DNA of 64,000 bases from NCBI GenBank assembly GCA_022448265.1, contig JAKVCC010000011.1, positions 112,985-176,984 on the forward strand, written 5' to 3'. The notes under the pieces are model-generated. The model did not search any database, was not told the origin of the DNA, and saw only the letters and a list, made by a program, of their open reading frames with translations. Of the stretch, positions 17,642 to 27,135 are shown in pieces. The stretch's first letter is position 1. Each line of letters starts with the position of its first letter. Source of the DNA: Pirellulales bacterium. Its GTDB lineage: Bacteria > Planctomycetota > Planctomycetia > Pirellulales > Lacipirellulaceae. The position numbers and the translations under genes were made by a program.

Positions 17642-18748
17642 TTACTCCAGCTCTTCCAACCACACGCGAAGCTCGTTTTCGTACTCGCTGGCTAGGTCGC
17701 CGATCACCAGTGTTCGCTGAAATTCCGCCAGACCGCCTTCCCCCGTGTCGGCGTCTTCGGCGCTACGATAGCGAAGCTCTGGGTCCGGAGCGATAAGTCG
17801 GCGGCAAATACTCAGAAGTAGACTACTATCGGCGACGTCGTCCGGCAGCATCTGCTGCAGTCGCTGGGGCAACGCCCACTTTGCTGCCAGCAACTCGCCG
17901 AGTGTCCCCAAGCCGCTGAACAGCGGATTTCCGGCCATCAACTCAATCAACACGTAACCCAAGCTGGCTAGATCGGCCTGCGGTGAAAATTCGTTACGCT
18001 CCAACATTTCCGGGGCGGCATACTGGGGCGTGCAAGTCCGCTGCTCCGGCATGTCATTGAGATCCAGGGCTGAATTTACGTCAACGATCTTCGGCGCCCC
18101 GGAACGTTTGATCATTATATTCGAAGGCTTTAAGTCGCCGTGGACGATCTCTTCACGGTGCAAGGCCGCCAGCGCCGATAGGCATTCGCGAATAATCGCC
18201 ACGGCAATCCCTGGCTTGAGTCGAGGCCGCATTGGGCCTGCCGTCGCAATCACGTTATTTATGTATTCCCAACGACGCGCGCTCACTCGCTGTTTTGCCC
18301 GCATGAGCATAGCAGAGGTACACAAGCGGTCGAGATCATAGCCATCGACCCATTCCATCTCCATGATGCGGATTCGACTCCGCTCGGTAAAATTCTGCAC
18401 ATCGATCAATCCGTCGTGCTGAATCTTTGCCACTCGCCCCGCAATTGTCGCGATGCGCTGCATAGCTGCATCGTAGGCACCCTGGCTGGCAAAACGCTCT
18501 GGAGAAAAAACCTTGAGCGCGACCGGCAAGGTAAAGCCATCAGACCCGCGACGATCGCTCAAAAACACCACACCCTGTCCGCCAGTACCAAGCAATCGAC
18601 GAAATCGCAAATGCTCGGTCCACCCGATATATTTGTGCCCAAGGAGTTGCTCATAGCGATCATACAAATCTGTCGGGCAGCACTTCGGCTCCTCCCCACT
18701 AAAGGTAATCGTCTGCGTTCCTCGCTGAAAAGTCGTGGTAAGATTCAT
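17642..18748 (-). CDS. Soluble serine/threonine protein kinase with altered DFG motif
   Basis: 368 residues. Kinase subdomains are clear: glycine loop GTGGQGVVF (54-62), VALK with Lys79, catalytic loop HGDLKPSN (203-210), PQYAAPE (241-247) and DLASLGYVLIEL. Two departures from consensus: the catalytic loop has HGD (common in bacterial kinases) and the metal-binding motif is DVN (223-225) in place of DFG, keeping the Asp. A 45-residue insertion lies between residues 140 and 185. No transmembrane helix or C-terminal sensor domain is visible, so it should be cytosolic. Planctomycetes encode many such Hanks-type kinases; the substrate is unknown and no phosphatase is adjacent. Confidence 0.88.
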   Translation of the reverse strand: MNLTTTFQRGTQTITFSGEEPKCCPTDLYDRYEQLLGHKYIGWTEHLRFRRLLGTGGQGVVFLSDRRGSDGFTLPVALKVFSPERFASQGAYDAAMQRIATIAGRVAKIQHDGLIDVQNFTERSRIRIMEMEWVDGYDLDRLCTSAMLMRAKQRVSARRWEYINNVIATAGPMRPRLKPGIAVAIIRECLSALAALHREEIVHGDLKPSNIMIKRSGAPKIVDVNSALDLNDMPEQRTCTPQYAAPEMLERNEFSPQADLASLGYVLIELMAGNPLFSGLGTLGELLAAKWALPQRLQQMLPDDVADSSLLLSICRRLIAPDPELRYRSAEDADTGEGGLAEFQRTLVIGDLASEYENELRVWLEELE

Positions 18749-19219
18749 GGGTTGTCCGCGGTCCGCTCATCAATCAGGAGGGTTCGGAAGTGGTGGCGCT
18801 ACGAGCGTGACGCGCGGCCACTGCGTGTATTGTCAGGCTACTTTTGATCCTTGTGCAGCAGGTAGCCCCGTACCGCCGCCAGCGGCAACAAGCTGGCCGC
18901 GCCAAAAAACCGATTGCGGCAGTTCCCTATGAGCAGCGCGATGCTCAGCAGGTTCTGCCATTGCTGTTAATCTTAGGCACACCAGCTCCGCAGAGTCTAG
19001 GTCGGCCCCATGCCAGTCCCCCAACCTATCTGCAATCGGGCACACAGTTTACTGCAATTCGTCGACAAATGTTTTTCGCTTGGATTCTACGATCCATCAG
19101 CTCCGACGCGTACACAGGCTCTGGGCAACCCGCAATTAACCAGAGCACTGCCCAGGCAATCCTGGCGCCCTAACAGCCAACGAGAGTTCAGAGCCGCGAT
19201 CTTGAATCCGTGAATGAAG
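18749..19219. other. 470-base gap with a possible frameshifted small gene
   Basis: No clean gene. Two plus-strand frames look partly coding: about 18750-18932 contains a zinc-knuckle-like GHCVYCQATFDP, and an overlapping frame at 18844-19173 (about 109 codons, ending QPAINQSTAQAILAP) has codon use like the neighbours. They would join through a single frameshift near 18850. I give this as a possible degenerate gene or an unrecognised small protein, not as a confirmed CDS. Confidence 0.25.
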
Positions 19220-20197
19220 TTAAAAACTAAACGCGTTCTTCGGATCCGGGAAACCAAGCCGTTTATCGACTAGGTTCATCAGGGCCTCGCCCGCTTGATA
19301 GCGGCGCAGATTTTCGCAAAACAACTGGGTCATATCGTCAATACGGCTTGCACGCTGGCCGCCCACGTGCGGAGTAATCACCACGCGCGGCATATTCCAG
19401 AGCAGACTGTCCTCAGGCAGCGGCTCGACCTCTGTGACGTCGAGCGCCGCACCCCACAGTGACCCTTCCTGTAGTACACGAACCAAATCAGCTTCGACCA
19501 CCAATGGCCCTCGCGCAACGTTGATTAATACAGCGCCAGCGGGCAGGAGTCGCAAGCGCCGCGCATCGATCATCCCACGCGTGTGTTCGTTGAGCGGGGC
19601 GGTGAGGATCAGGATATCAACACGAGGAAGCATCTCGTCAAGGCAATCAGCGGGCAGCAATTCGTCCACAAACTCGCACGACTGCTCCGGAAACCAATCA
19701 GTAGCGAGAATGCGCGCGTCGAAAGCCTTCAAGACGCGCGCAATTCGTCGCCCATTGCCACCCAATCCGACGATTCCTACCCGGGCGCCGGTCAAATCGC
19801 GCGTCTCACGACGGACAAATTCCCGGCACTGCTGCGCTTGAAAAAAAACAGGAAGGTTGCGGAGCAGGCTCGTCAGGAGGGCCACTGTGTGGTCGGCAAC
19901 CTGCCGGGCCAGCACGCCCGAAGCACTGGTGACCTGGATATCCGACGTAATCACGCTGGGCACCAGGCAATGGTCGAGCCCCGCCGCGGAGGACTGAATC
20001 CACTTGAGACGGCCGGCCGCAACCACCTCGCTCCACGGTACCGGCACCTTGGCGTGGCCGCAGTAAATATCGGCATCAGCCAATTCCGTCGCGATCCGAT
20101 CCTGACCGGCATCAACAAAATGCGCGTCGGGCCAGACTGCTTGCATATGATCCCTATGCTGCTGTCCGACCGGGTAGCAAAGAACGATCCGCGTCAC
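19220..20197 (-). CDS. D-2-hydroxyacid dehydrogenase (NAD-binding)
   Basis: 325 residues from a GTG at 20197 (GAGGCGG upstream; an in-frame TTG at 20281 is possible but its extra residues are not family-like). The Rossmann loop GIVGLGGNGRRIARVL lies near residue 145. The catalytic triad of the family is recognisable: Arg in LINVARGPLV (about 227), Glu in VTEVEPLP (about 256) and His in ITPHVGG (about 275). The signature DILILTAPLNEHTRGMID is also present. Substrate may be glyoxylate, phosphoglycerate-like or another 2-oxoacid; sequence does not decide. No operon partner. Confidence 0.88.
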   Translation of the reverse strand: MTRIVLCYPVGQQHRDHMQAVWPDAHFVDAGQDRIATELADADIYCGHAKVPVPWSEVVAAGRLKWIQSSAAGLDHCLVPSVITSDIQVTSASGVLARQVADHTVALLTSLLRNLPVFFQAQQCREFVRRETRDLTGARVGIVGLGGNGRRIARVLKAFDARILATDWFPEQSCEFVDELLPADCLDEMLPRVDILILTAPLNEHTRGMIDARRLRLLPAGAVLINVARGPLVVEADLVRVLQEGSLWGAALDVTEVEPLPEDSLLWNMPRVVITPHVGGQRASRIDDMTQLFCENLRRYQAGEALMNLVDKRLGFPDPKNAFSF

Positions 20198-20567
20198 GAA
20201 GTATGCCGCCTCAACCGAAGTTTTAATTGCTGAAAAACTAGTCCCCCTTTTCAAAACCTGGCTTGGGGGCACAATCCCCAAAACTCTGCTGCCAACCTTT
20301 TGGTTTCGAAATAGGTTCTAGACATCCCATTCGCGCGTTACCCACTGGAGAACGCATCTCGATTGTCCTAGAATACCTTGTCGGTAGCAACGGAGGGAAC
20401 TGGCTGTTTTGGTGCTTCTCGTTTGCAGACACCATGTGGTGCCGGTCGTTGAGGCGATAAGAAGTCCAGGCGCCGGAGATGAAGTGTACATGCCAGTAAA
20501 ATTGCCAGCAGGGTTGTTTTGAACCACATTGGGCCATGAATTACTGGCCCAGGGAGAATTCCGCGTC
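20198..20567. other. Divergent intergenic region, no gene seen
   Basis: About 370 bases between the dehydrogenase start and the DoxX start. Short open frames here are unconvincing. It must hold divergent promoters, but I could not single out a convincing -35/-10 pair. Confidence 0.35.
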
Positions 20568-21695
20568 TTGAACGCCAACGCATCGAACCCGAGTGTATCG
20601 AAAGCACGCTGCTGTGCGTGGTCGGCAGCAGCGGCGCTGCTTCTCTTGCGGCTGTGTCTGGGCTGGCACTTTTTCAGTGAGGGGACTAAAAAACTTTCCT
20701 ACGATCAGGCGCGAGACAAGTGGAGCATTGATTTTTCGGCGGAAGGCTTTCTCCGGGCGGCAACCGGGCCCTTTGCACCGCTGTTCAAAAGCCAATTGCC
20801 AGGATTTCACGACTGGGAAAATCTGCTATCCGTGCCAAATCAATCCACGCCGCCCTCCTCCCACGACCTCAAAAAACGCCAAAAGTGGCTGAGTGACTAC
20901 GCGGCCAGGCAAAGGCAAACCGAGAAAGAAAACTCGCCACCGCTCATTGAGTTTCCGGAATTTGCTCCTTACTCGGCGTGGGCAAGACAAATCGCTAGTG
21001 ACTGGCGTGGCCAACTCAAGCAATTTACGGATCTGGCGGAAATCAGCGAGGAGCAGGCGGTTCGCGCGGCAGCTCGATTTGATGCCCGTCATGAGCAGCT
21101 TGCCGACATTTTGGCTGCTGAAGTCGGCACGATTGAAGACTACCAGCATGAGCTGTGGCGGCTCAAGCAGCTGCAGCGATTAGGAGGGGCCAGCGAAGTC
21201 CCCTTTCGTCGCGACCGGGTAGCCGGCAAACGTACCGAAACAGCCGGCCTCGTCAATCCTCTGGTGAAAACAATTCGTGGCCTTGAGGGCCGCTTTCACA
21301 ACGATTTGCGATCCGTGTTGACCGCAGAGCAATCGGATGACTGGGCTTTAATCGACCGCGTCGAGTCTGTGCTCGCGCCGCCCAAACAGCGACGGCTCGC
21401 ATGGCTCAATATATGTGTGACGGGCCTGATTCTTGCCGTGGGATCTGGCCTCCTATTGGGACTGTTTACCCGCCTCGCTGCGTTGGGAGGAATCGTATTT
21501 TTGTTGTCAGTGATGGCCTCCCAGTTGCCGTGGCTGCCGGGCGCCGACGGGAGATTCTTCTACTACCAGTTAGTCGAATGCGCGGGGCTGCTGGCCTTGC
21601 TAGCTTGCAGTCCATGGCGGCTTCCGGGATTGGACTATTTGTTGGACCATTTGTGGTGCTGCCTAGGCGGTGCAAAAAAGCGAACAGTACTTTGA
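20568..21695 (+). CDS. DoxX-like membrane protein with a large soluble insertion
   Basis: About 375 residues; start uncertain because no ATG precedes the first helix (TTG at 20568 has AGGGAGA upstream; a TTG at 20529 is also in frame). TM1 is AAALLLLRLCLGWHFFSEG, the typical DoxX opening R-x-x-x-G-x-x-F-x-x-G-x-x-K. Then about 210 charged residues, predicted helical (LPWLPG returns only near the end), are inserted before three further helices (VTGLILAVGSGLLLGLF, IVFLLSVMASQLPWL, CAGLLALLACSPW). DoxX proteins are four-helix membrane proteins linked to quinone or thiosulfate chemistry in some archaea. It precedes a Gfo/Idh/MocA gene by 27 bases, a pairing seen repeatedly in planctomycetes; joint function is unknown. 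Confidence 0.75.
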   Translation: MNANASNPSVSKARCCAWSAAAALLLLRLCLGWHFFSEGTKKLSYDQARDKWSIDFSAEGFLRAATGPFAPLFKSQLPGFHDWENLLSVPNQSTPPSSHDLKKRQKWLSDYAARQRQTEKENSPPLIEFPEFAPYSAWARQIASDWRGQLKQFTDLAEISEEQAVRAAARFDARHEQLADILAAEVGTIEDYQHELWRLKQLQRLGGASEVPFRRDRVAGKRTETAGLVNPLVKTIRGLEGRFHNDLRSVLTAEQSDDWALIDRVESVLAPPKQRRLAWLNICVTGLILAVGSGLLLGLFTRLAALGGIVFLLSVMASQLPWLPGADGRFFYYQLVECAGLLALLACSPWRLPGLDYLLDHLWCCLGGAKKRTVL

Positions 21696-21722
21696 GTACA
21701 ACGTGATTAAAGGGCTAAAGCG

Positions 21723-23516
21723 ATGCATTTATCTCCTGAAGAAAAAGCCGTTGGCAAAGAAAATTTCTTGACTACGGTGGGCACCACACGCCGAAATTTT
21801 TTGAAAGGCACCCTCGCTACCGGCGCGACGACTGGCGCCAGTCTGGGGGCCATGTACTATGGCTACGGCGCGAAGATCGAAAACCGGCTCCGCATTGGCA
21901 TCATCGGCACCGGGGACGAGGGCAACGTGCTCATCGGCGCTCTCAATCCGGAGTATGTGGATGTCGTGGCCATCGCCGATATCCGCCCCTACAATATTTA
22001 CCGGGCCTTTCATGGCGACTACTCCAGCCCAGCCGCCAAAGCTGTGCGACCAGGGCTGCTGAAGGTTTACGAAAAAGTGCATGGCTGGAAGAGCCAGAAC
22101 GAAGCGCAGCAGCACATTACGGTCTACTCGGATGAATATGAGAAGCTGCTTGCCGACCCCAACGTCGAAGGCGTAATCATCGCCCTGCCGCTCTGGCTAC
22201 ACAAGGAAGCGGCGATCAAGGCCATGCGCGCGGGCAAACATGTTTTGACCGAAAAACTTATGGCCAGCACTGTCGGCCAGTGCAAAGAAATGGCGCGGGT
22301 GGCGGCCCAGGAAAACAAGCTGCTGGCGACTGGACACCAGCGTCACTACAGCATCCTTTACGCCAATGCCGTGGATCAAATTGAGCGGGGCCTGATCGGT
22401 GATATCCACCACATCCGCGCACAATGGCACCGTGGCAACCTGCCGGGCAAAGACAGTTGGCAGCCGCCCTTACCTACCAAGATGATGACCGAAGACGACT
22501 ACAAGAATGGCATCCGGCAGGCGCGGGCCGACGGAAGAGAGGCCGAATACAAAAAAGAGCATGGGCTACTCGGCAAGCTCTATTCCCTACAGTCCAAGGC
22601 AAAGGCGGCCCGGTTGCGAAGGAAAGAAACCGAAGCTGTCCAGTTCGACAATTATGCCAAACAGGTCGCCGAGCAGCTCACCGATTTTCCGATCGATGCA
22701 GCCAAGTACGGCTATATGGAAAAGACGCTTGAAGGAGGGACGGGACGTAAAGTTTCGCCCCTGGAGGAGTTGATACGGTGGCGTCTGTGGGAGCGAACCG
22801 GCGCCGGACTGATGGCAGAACTTGGCAGCCACCAACTCGATGCAGCAAGCATCTTCATCAGCGCCCAACACGGCCAGGGAAAGAAAGTGAGACCGCTAAG
22901 TGTCGTAGGCTCAGGTAGCCGGTCTATTTTTCCGGCCGATCGCGAAGTCGACGACCACGTCTACACGATGTTCGAGTTTCCCGCACCGGGCTATTTTCGA
23001 GACGGCAGCGAAACGGAAGTCGCCGATCCCAACAAGAAGATTGTGGTAACCTACTCCTCGATCAACGGCAACGGCTTTGGCGGCTACGGCGAAGTCGTCA
23101 TGGGTACGAAGGGAACACTGATTCTCGAGCGAGAAAAAGAGGTTATGCTCTTCAAAGGCTCTAACACTAGCACGAGCGTTCAGGTTACCGAAGGCAAGGA
23201 CGGTCCCCAACTTGACACTACTGAAAGCGGCTACGGCCCGCCCGCCGCCCTGGCGCAAGCGGCCCTGCCCGCAGATGTCAGCCGCGGTTACCAGGAGCAG
23301 ATTGAGCATTGGGCCTGGTGTATTCGCAATCCGTCGCCAGAGAATCAGCCCAAGTGCAAACCGGAGGTGGCCATGGCTGACGCCATTATCGCCCTCACGT
23401 CGAATCTTGCTATGAAGGAGAATCGACGAATTGAATTCAAGCCAGAGTGGTTCGATATCCAGAGCGATGAAACGCCCGAGGGCATTCCGCCCCAGCCCCT
23501 AGACGAGTTGGCCTGA
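21723..23516 (+). CDS. Tat-exported Gfo/Idh/MocA-family oxidoreductase
   Basis: 597 residues, longer than the typical 350-450. The N-terminus has a twin-arginine motif TTRRNFLKG at about 22-30 followed by a hydrophobic, Ala/Gly-rich stretch, indicating export of a folded cofactor-bearing protein. The Rossmann loop RIGIIGTGDEGNVLIGAL lies near residue 58; VLTEKLMAST near 180 carries the EK(P)-type motif and GHQRHYS follows. An insertion of about 100 charged residues (270-350) separates the two lobes. It probably acts on a sugar or sugar alcohol with tightly bound NAD(P) outside the cytoplasm. Co-transcribed with the DoxX-like gene; AAAGGG precedes the ATG. Confidence 0.9.
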   Translation: MHLSPEEKAVGKENFLTTVGTTRRNFLKGTLATGATTGASLGAMYYGYGAKIENRLRIGIIGTGDEGNVLIGALNPEYVDVVAIADIRPYNIYRAFHGDYSSPAAKAVRPGLLKVYEKVHGWKSQNEAQQHITVYSDEYEKLLADPNVEGVIIALPLWLHKEAAIKAMRAGKHVLTEKLMASTVGQCKEMARVAAQENKLLATGHQRHYSILYANAVDQIERGLIGDIHHIRAQWHRGNLPGKDSWQPPLPTKMMTEDDYKNGIRQARADGREAEYKKEHGLLGKLYSLQSKAKAARLRRKETEAVQFDNYAKQVAEQLTDFPIDAAKYGYMEKTLEGGTGRKVSPLEELIRWRLWERTGAGLMAELGSHQLDAASIFISAQHGQGKKVRPLSVVGSGSRSIFPADREVDDHVYTMFEFPAPGYFRDGSETEVADPNKKIVVTYSSINGNGFGGYGEVVMGTKGTLILEREKEVMLFKGSNTSTSVQVTEGKDGPQLDTTESGYGPPAALAQAALPADVSRGYQEQIEHWAWCIRNPSPENQPKCKPEVAMADAIIALTSNLAMKENRRIEFKPEWFDIQSDETPEGIPPQPLDELA

Positions 23517-23536
23517 TCGAATGCGCATCCAATGGC

Positions 23537-23561
23537 GGGGAGGATCGGCCAACTGCTCCCC
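23537..23561. terminator. Hairpin between convergent gene ends
   Basis: ggggag (23537-23542) pairs with ctcccc (23556-23561), loop of 13, between the Gfo/Idh/MocA stop (23516) and the minus-strand protease-like stop (23565). No T-run on either strand. Confidence 0.3.
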
Positions 23562-23564
23562 ACT

Positions 23565-25754
23565 TCAAAACTTGTCCAACCCGTCGAGCCAACGCGCAAT
23601 CTGAGCCTGTGTCGCACTAGGCAGTTGGCCCTCAACATCACTGGAGGCAACATTCGCTGCCCGGCTGACCGGATAGCGGGCCGCCCGCAGTCGCTGCAAG
23701 TCACGACGGATAAGCGGGGTGAATGTTGAGTTTCGCGACTCAACCACAAGCAGCGCAGCGCGGTGATTGGGAACGTTTCTAGGTATCTTGAGTGTGCGGG
23801 GCAGGGGGGCGTCCAAGCCGATACCACCCGCGAAGATATTGGGCTGTTGCAAAGCCAGGGCCAATGCCAATTGGCCCGCTTTTCCCGCGCCGCTCACCGC
23901 GATACGCCTGGAATCCGGCTTGAATTGCGTGCGTGCGGTACCGACCAATCGCTTCAGAAAATCCAGATCCGTGGGACGCCATCGGCCTTCCTCCAGCGGA
24001 TGGGCAATGACCAACACCATCTCGTCGCGCTGGCAGGTCAACTGCCACGTATTGAGCAATTGCTGATCGTACTCGGCCGTTCCCGCGCCCAGCCACACCA
24101 ACAATCCCGGACGCACGCCCTTGCCAAAATCGGGAGCATAAACAGCAGCCCCTTGCGAAAAACTGGGGAGCTTGAGCGATTCCAGCAGCCCACCTGCCCG
24201 CAGCGGTTGGAGTTGCGGCGCCGCGGTATTCGCCTGGGCATCGGCTTGCTGCTCGGCCGTACCCCCGCTGTCAAACGAATCGCCCGGGTCCGTACCGCGC
24301 GAGCGCACCACGGCGGTGGCAGGAAGGATCTCCTCCGGGAGCGTCCCCAGTCTAGCCTGCACCTCAATTTGCTGTTCCTGGCGCATCACGGTCAGCCACA
24401 CATCATCTGCCGGATGCCGGCGGTTCATCTCCTTTACTGCGTCGGTCGGCGAGCTAAGCGAAGCCGCGTCGATTTTAAGCAAGCGATCACCGGCTTGCAG
24501 TCCCGCACTCTCTGCGGGACTACCCGGCCAAATCCCCCGCACGAGTACGCCCGTCTCGACTTTCTGTTCAGGAAGGCGCGCGGGCAGTACGCCCAAAAAA
24601 GCGTGCTCAAAAGGTGCCAGCTCGCCAGCCAAGGTAATGCTTGTCTCTAGTAACTGCTCCCCACGCCGCAAACTTACGACCACTGAGTCGCCCGCGTAAC
24701 GGGGCATAATTTGAAAGCGGAGCTGCGCCTGCGTTGCAATCGGCTCGCCATCGATTTCCGTAATCAGGTCGCCCGCGCGCCATCCCGCCTTAGCCGCAGG
24801 AGAGGCGACCCAGACGGAAGCAATTTCTGGCAGCTGAAGATGAGGTGCCCCCGCGACAAACCCAATCCCCAGTTTTCCAGACAACAAATCCTCACCCCGA
24901 CGCCAGCGGGGAAGCAAGCCAAAGATATGCTCGAGAGGAACCGCAAACCCAATTCCTGAATCGTAGGTGTCGGCACCCGCCAGATCATTCGCAACATTTG
25001 GGCCACTGGATTGCAGTGACATAGGTACCAGAATTCCGAACACCCGGCCGCGCAAATCGACCAGCGGTCCTCCATAGTTGGCCACAGAAACACTGGCGTC
25101 GGTCTGCACAACCCGGCCGTACTTGCGATTCCGCCCGCTGAGAATCCCAACCGACACGCCCACCCGATCGGCACGATGGGTGCGCCCCAGGGCTATCGTC
25201 CACAAACCCACCTTCATATCGGCCACCGGAACCGCAACGGGGACCGGCAGCGGCGACTCCGTATCGACCTTGAGCAATACCAGCATGCGATTTTTGTCCC
25301 GCGCGACAAGCTCAGCGGAAGCCTGCCGGCCACCCGGAAGCCGTACAAGGATCGAAGAAGGCTGCTGGGCAAAATTGAACGCGCTGGAAACAATGTAGCC
25401 ATCAGCAGAAACAATCAGCCCGGTTGTCGGGCCTTGAGCAATCAGCGTCTTCCCGACACGGTCGAGTCCGCCCACGGTGCGAATTTGCACAACGGAGTCA
25501 GCAACCGCCTCGACCGCACGACGCAGTGCTTCTTGTTCAAGCCGATCCAGATCATCCAGGGCACTCGCCCCCGTGCTGCTGCCTTTGGCCTGGCTTATTT
25601 CAGTGTTTCTCTCACTGAAATTGCTGCGCTGAGAATCTCCGTCTTTGGGGTCTTGGGCTGCCCTGCCATCGGTCGCCCCCCAACCGGCACCATAGCCTGC
25701 CAGAAAAACGCCTAGACAAATCAGCGCCAATGTTGACCTGCAAAAAATGTTCAT
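23565..25754 (-). CDS. Catalytically dead HtrA-like protein with two PDZ domains and a dead esterase-like tail
   Basis: 729 residues, signal peptide MNIFCRSTLALICLGVFLAG. Trypsin-like fold about 75-280, PDZ1 about 295-375, PDZ2 about 387-470, then an alpha/beta-hydrolase-like domain about 530-729. Aligned to the intact paralogue encoded at 27136-28920, the catalytic His is Phe126 (GYIVSSAFNF), Asp is Met157 (DKNRMLVL) and Ser is Tyr227 (SVANYGGPL). In the C-terminal domain the nucleophile elbow reads SGAGKAG (621-627), with Gly where a G-x-S-x-G serine belongs. So neither domain should be catalytic; a binding or scaffold role in the periplasm is inferred. Starts with a 4-base ATGA overlap with the upstream paralogue and is the last gene of the long operon. 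Confidence 0.85.
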   Translation of the reverse strand: MNIFCRSTLALICLGVFLAGYGAGWGATDGRAAQDPKDGDSQRSNFSERNTEISQAKGSSTGASALDDLDRLEQEALRRAVEAVADSVVQIRTVGGLDRVGKTLIAQGPTTGLIVSADGYIVSSAFNFAQQPSSILVRLPGGRQASAELVARDKNRMLVLLKVDTESPLPVPVAVPVADMKVGLWTIALGRTHRADRVGVSVGILSGRNRKYGRVVQTDASVSVANYGGPLVDLRGRVFGILVPMSLQSSGPNVANDLAGADTYDSGIGFAVPLEHIFGLLPRWRRGEDLLSGKLGIGFVAGAPHLQLPEIASVWVASPAAKAGWRAGDLITEIDGEPIATQAQLRFQIMPRYAGDSVVVSLRRGEQLLETSITLAGELAPFEHAFLGVLPARLPEQKVETGVLVRGIWPGSPAESAGLQAGDRLLKIDAASLSSPTDAVKEMNRRHPADDVWLTVMRQEQQIEVQARLGTLPEEILPATAVVRSRGTDPGDSFDSGGTAEQQADAQANTAAPQLQPLRAGGLLESLKLPSFSQGAAVYAPDFGKGVRPGLLVWLGAGTAEYDQQLLNTWQLTCQRDEMVLVIAHPLEEGRWRPTDLDFLKRLVGTARTQFKPDSRRIAVSGAGKAGQLALALALQQPNIFAGGIGLDAPLPRTLKIPRNVPNHRAALLVVESRNSTFTPLIRRDLQRLRAARYPVSRAANVASSDVEGQLPSATQAQIARWLDGLDKF

Positions 25755-26941
25755 GGCGCCTCGCTCGTCGGGGCAGCGGTAGGTGGCGACTCCTCGAGTT
25801 TTGTCGCCTGACGATCGCGGGGAAGCAGCGAATACTCAAGCAGCATTCCATCGCGCAAGACCGAAATTGCCAGCTCCTCGCGCCGGTCGTGCAAACGCAG
25901 CTCGTCGATCACCGCCTGGCAAGAAGAAACTGGCACCGCCGCAACAAACACAACCAAGTCGTTGGCCCGTAGTCCTACCAACTCGGCAGCGGAGTTCATA
26001 CGGACCGAATCCACGTAGGGCGGTGTCCGCTGGAGAACGTTGGGGACAAGTATCAATCCAAGATTCTCAGGGGTCGTCGGCTGCGCGGGCAGCGACGAGG
26101 GGACCACCTCGCGAGGCTTGCGACCGGCTATCAGATCACGCACTGGACCGTGAACACTAGCCACCGGGAGCGCGTAGTTCAGCCACGTGCCGGTCACTCG
26201 ACTCCGTAATTCTTTTCCTAGCACACCGAGCAAACCGCCCTGGTAATCGACCAGCGCGCCCCCGGCCGCGCCCGGATTGTTGGCACTGGCATCAACCACG
26301 TAAACCTGGCCCCGATAGTTCGCTTGCGACACGCCTCCTCGGGCATCCAGGGGGGCCAGCGCGGTGACGACCCCGTGCAAGACGCTTACCGGTTCGTCTC
26401 CAGTGGCGATACCGTACAAATTGCTCAGGGCGAGTACACGCTGCCCTTCGTAGGCCTGCCGGGTTGCCGCTTTTTCCAAATCGAAATACGAAACCTCTGC
26501 GCCCTCCAAAGGAAGTTTGATCAGGGCCAGTTCCAGGGTAGGGTCATGCCCGACCAATTCCGCCAACCATTTACGGCCGTCATCTAAAACGACCAACAGA
26601 TCTGCAGTATCCAGAACATAGCTCCAGGCGGTGAGCACATGCCCTTGGGGCGAAACAAGAATGCCCGTCTGATACGCCTCCATCCTTCGCAGCCCGCCCG
26701 CCCCGTAGATCTTTACCACCTTGCTCTGCGCCTCACGGATGGTCGACTGCCAGGGGCCGGCCGCAACTTGGCCCGGGACCATTTGCCCAGCCAGGCATAC
26801 GAGCAAGACCAAGAGCCAACCCGTCACAGAGCGGAAAGGTCGAACCGCTCCCGAGTCGACCGGCGCAAAAAAGGAGACCGATCGCTCCCCAGCGCACGGC
26901 TCACTCGAAAAGAGGTAGGCAAATTTCCCCAAAGGCCACAT
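25751..26941 (-). CDS. Catalytically dead trypsin-like/PDZ protein
   Basis: 396 residues from the ATG at 26941; an in-frame TTG at 26965 adds 8. A basic/hydrophobic segment SVTGWLLVLLVCLAGQM near residue 40-55 serves as signal anchor or signal peptide. The trypsin-like fold follows, then a PDZ domain (about 275-365). Compared with the active paralogue upstream, His is Ser107 (LTAWSYV), Asp is Glu137 (TLELALIK) and Ser is Ala226 (NPGAAGGAL), while the surrounding fold motifs GILVSPQG, VGHDP and D-A-S are kept. Loss of all three residues argues for purifying selection on a non-catalytic function, not random decay. Lies 170 bases after the active paralogue and overlaps the next gene by 4 bases. 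Confidence 0.83.
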   Translation of the reverse strand: MWPLGKFAYLFSSEPCAGERSVSFFAPVDSGAVRPFRSVTGWLLVLLVCLAGQMVPGQVAAGPWQSTIREAQSKVVKIYGAGGLRRMEAYQTGILVSPQGHVLTAWSYVLDTADLLVVLDDGRKWLAELVGHDPTLELALIKLPLEGAEVSYFDLEKAATRQAYEGQRVLALSNLYGIATGDEPVSVLHGVVTALAPLDARGGVSQANYRGQVYVVDASANNPGAAGGALVDYQGGLLGVLGKELRSRVTGTWLNYALPVASVHGPVRDLIAGRKPREVVPSSLPAQPTTPENLGLILVPNVLQRTPPYVDSVRMNSAAELVGLRANDLVVFVAAVPVSSCQAVIDELRLHDRREELAISVLRDGMLLEYSLLPRDRQATKLEESPPTAAPTSEAP

Positions 26942-27135
26942 CAGTACTCGCAAGTCGACTCTCAAATCCTATCCTCTGTTCCAGATGGTCCTATTGGTTG
27001 CCAATGGATTTTTTTTTCAAATGGATGCGGCCTTACCAGGCACACTCCCATACCAATCGTCGCTACACTTGCAGCTGCTGCGCTCCCTGCGTCCCTGAGG
27101 CACTCCACTGGAAGCGGGTGCGCCCAGGGGCGCCA

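Noticed and set aside
23763..24650. 295-codon plus-strand ORF opposite the dead HtrA gene
   Set aside because: It is the antisense shadow of a well-supported gene with domain evidence; Arg/Gln-rich translation with no family features.
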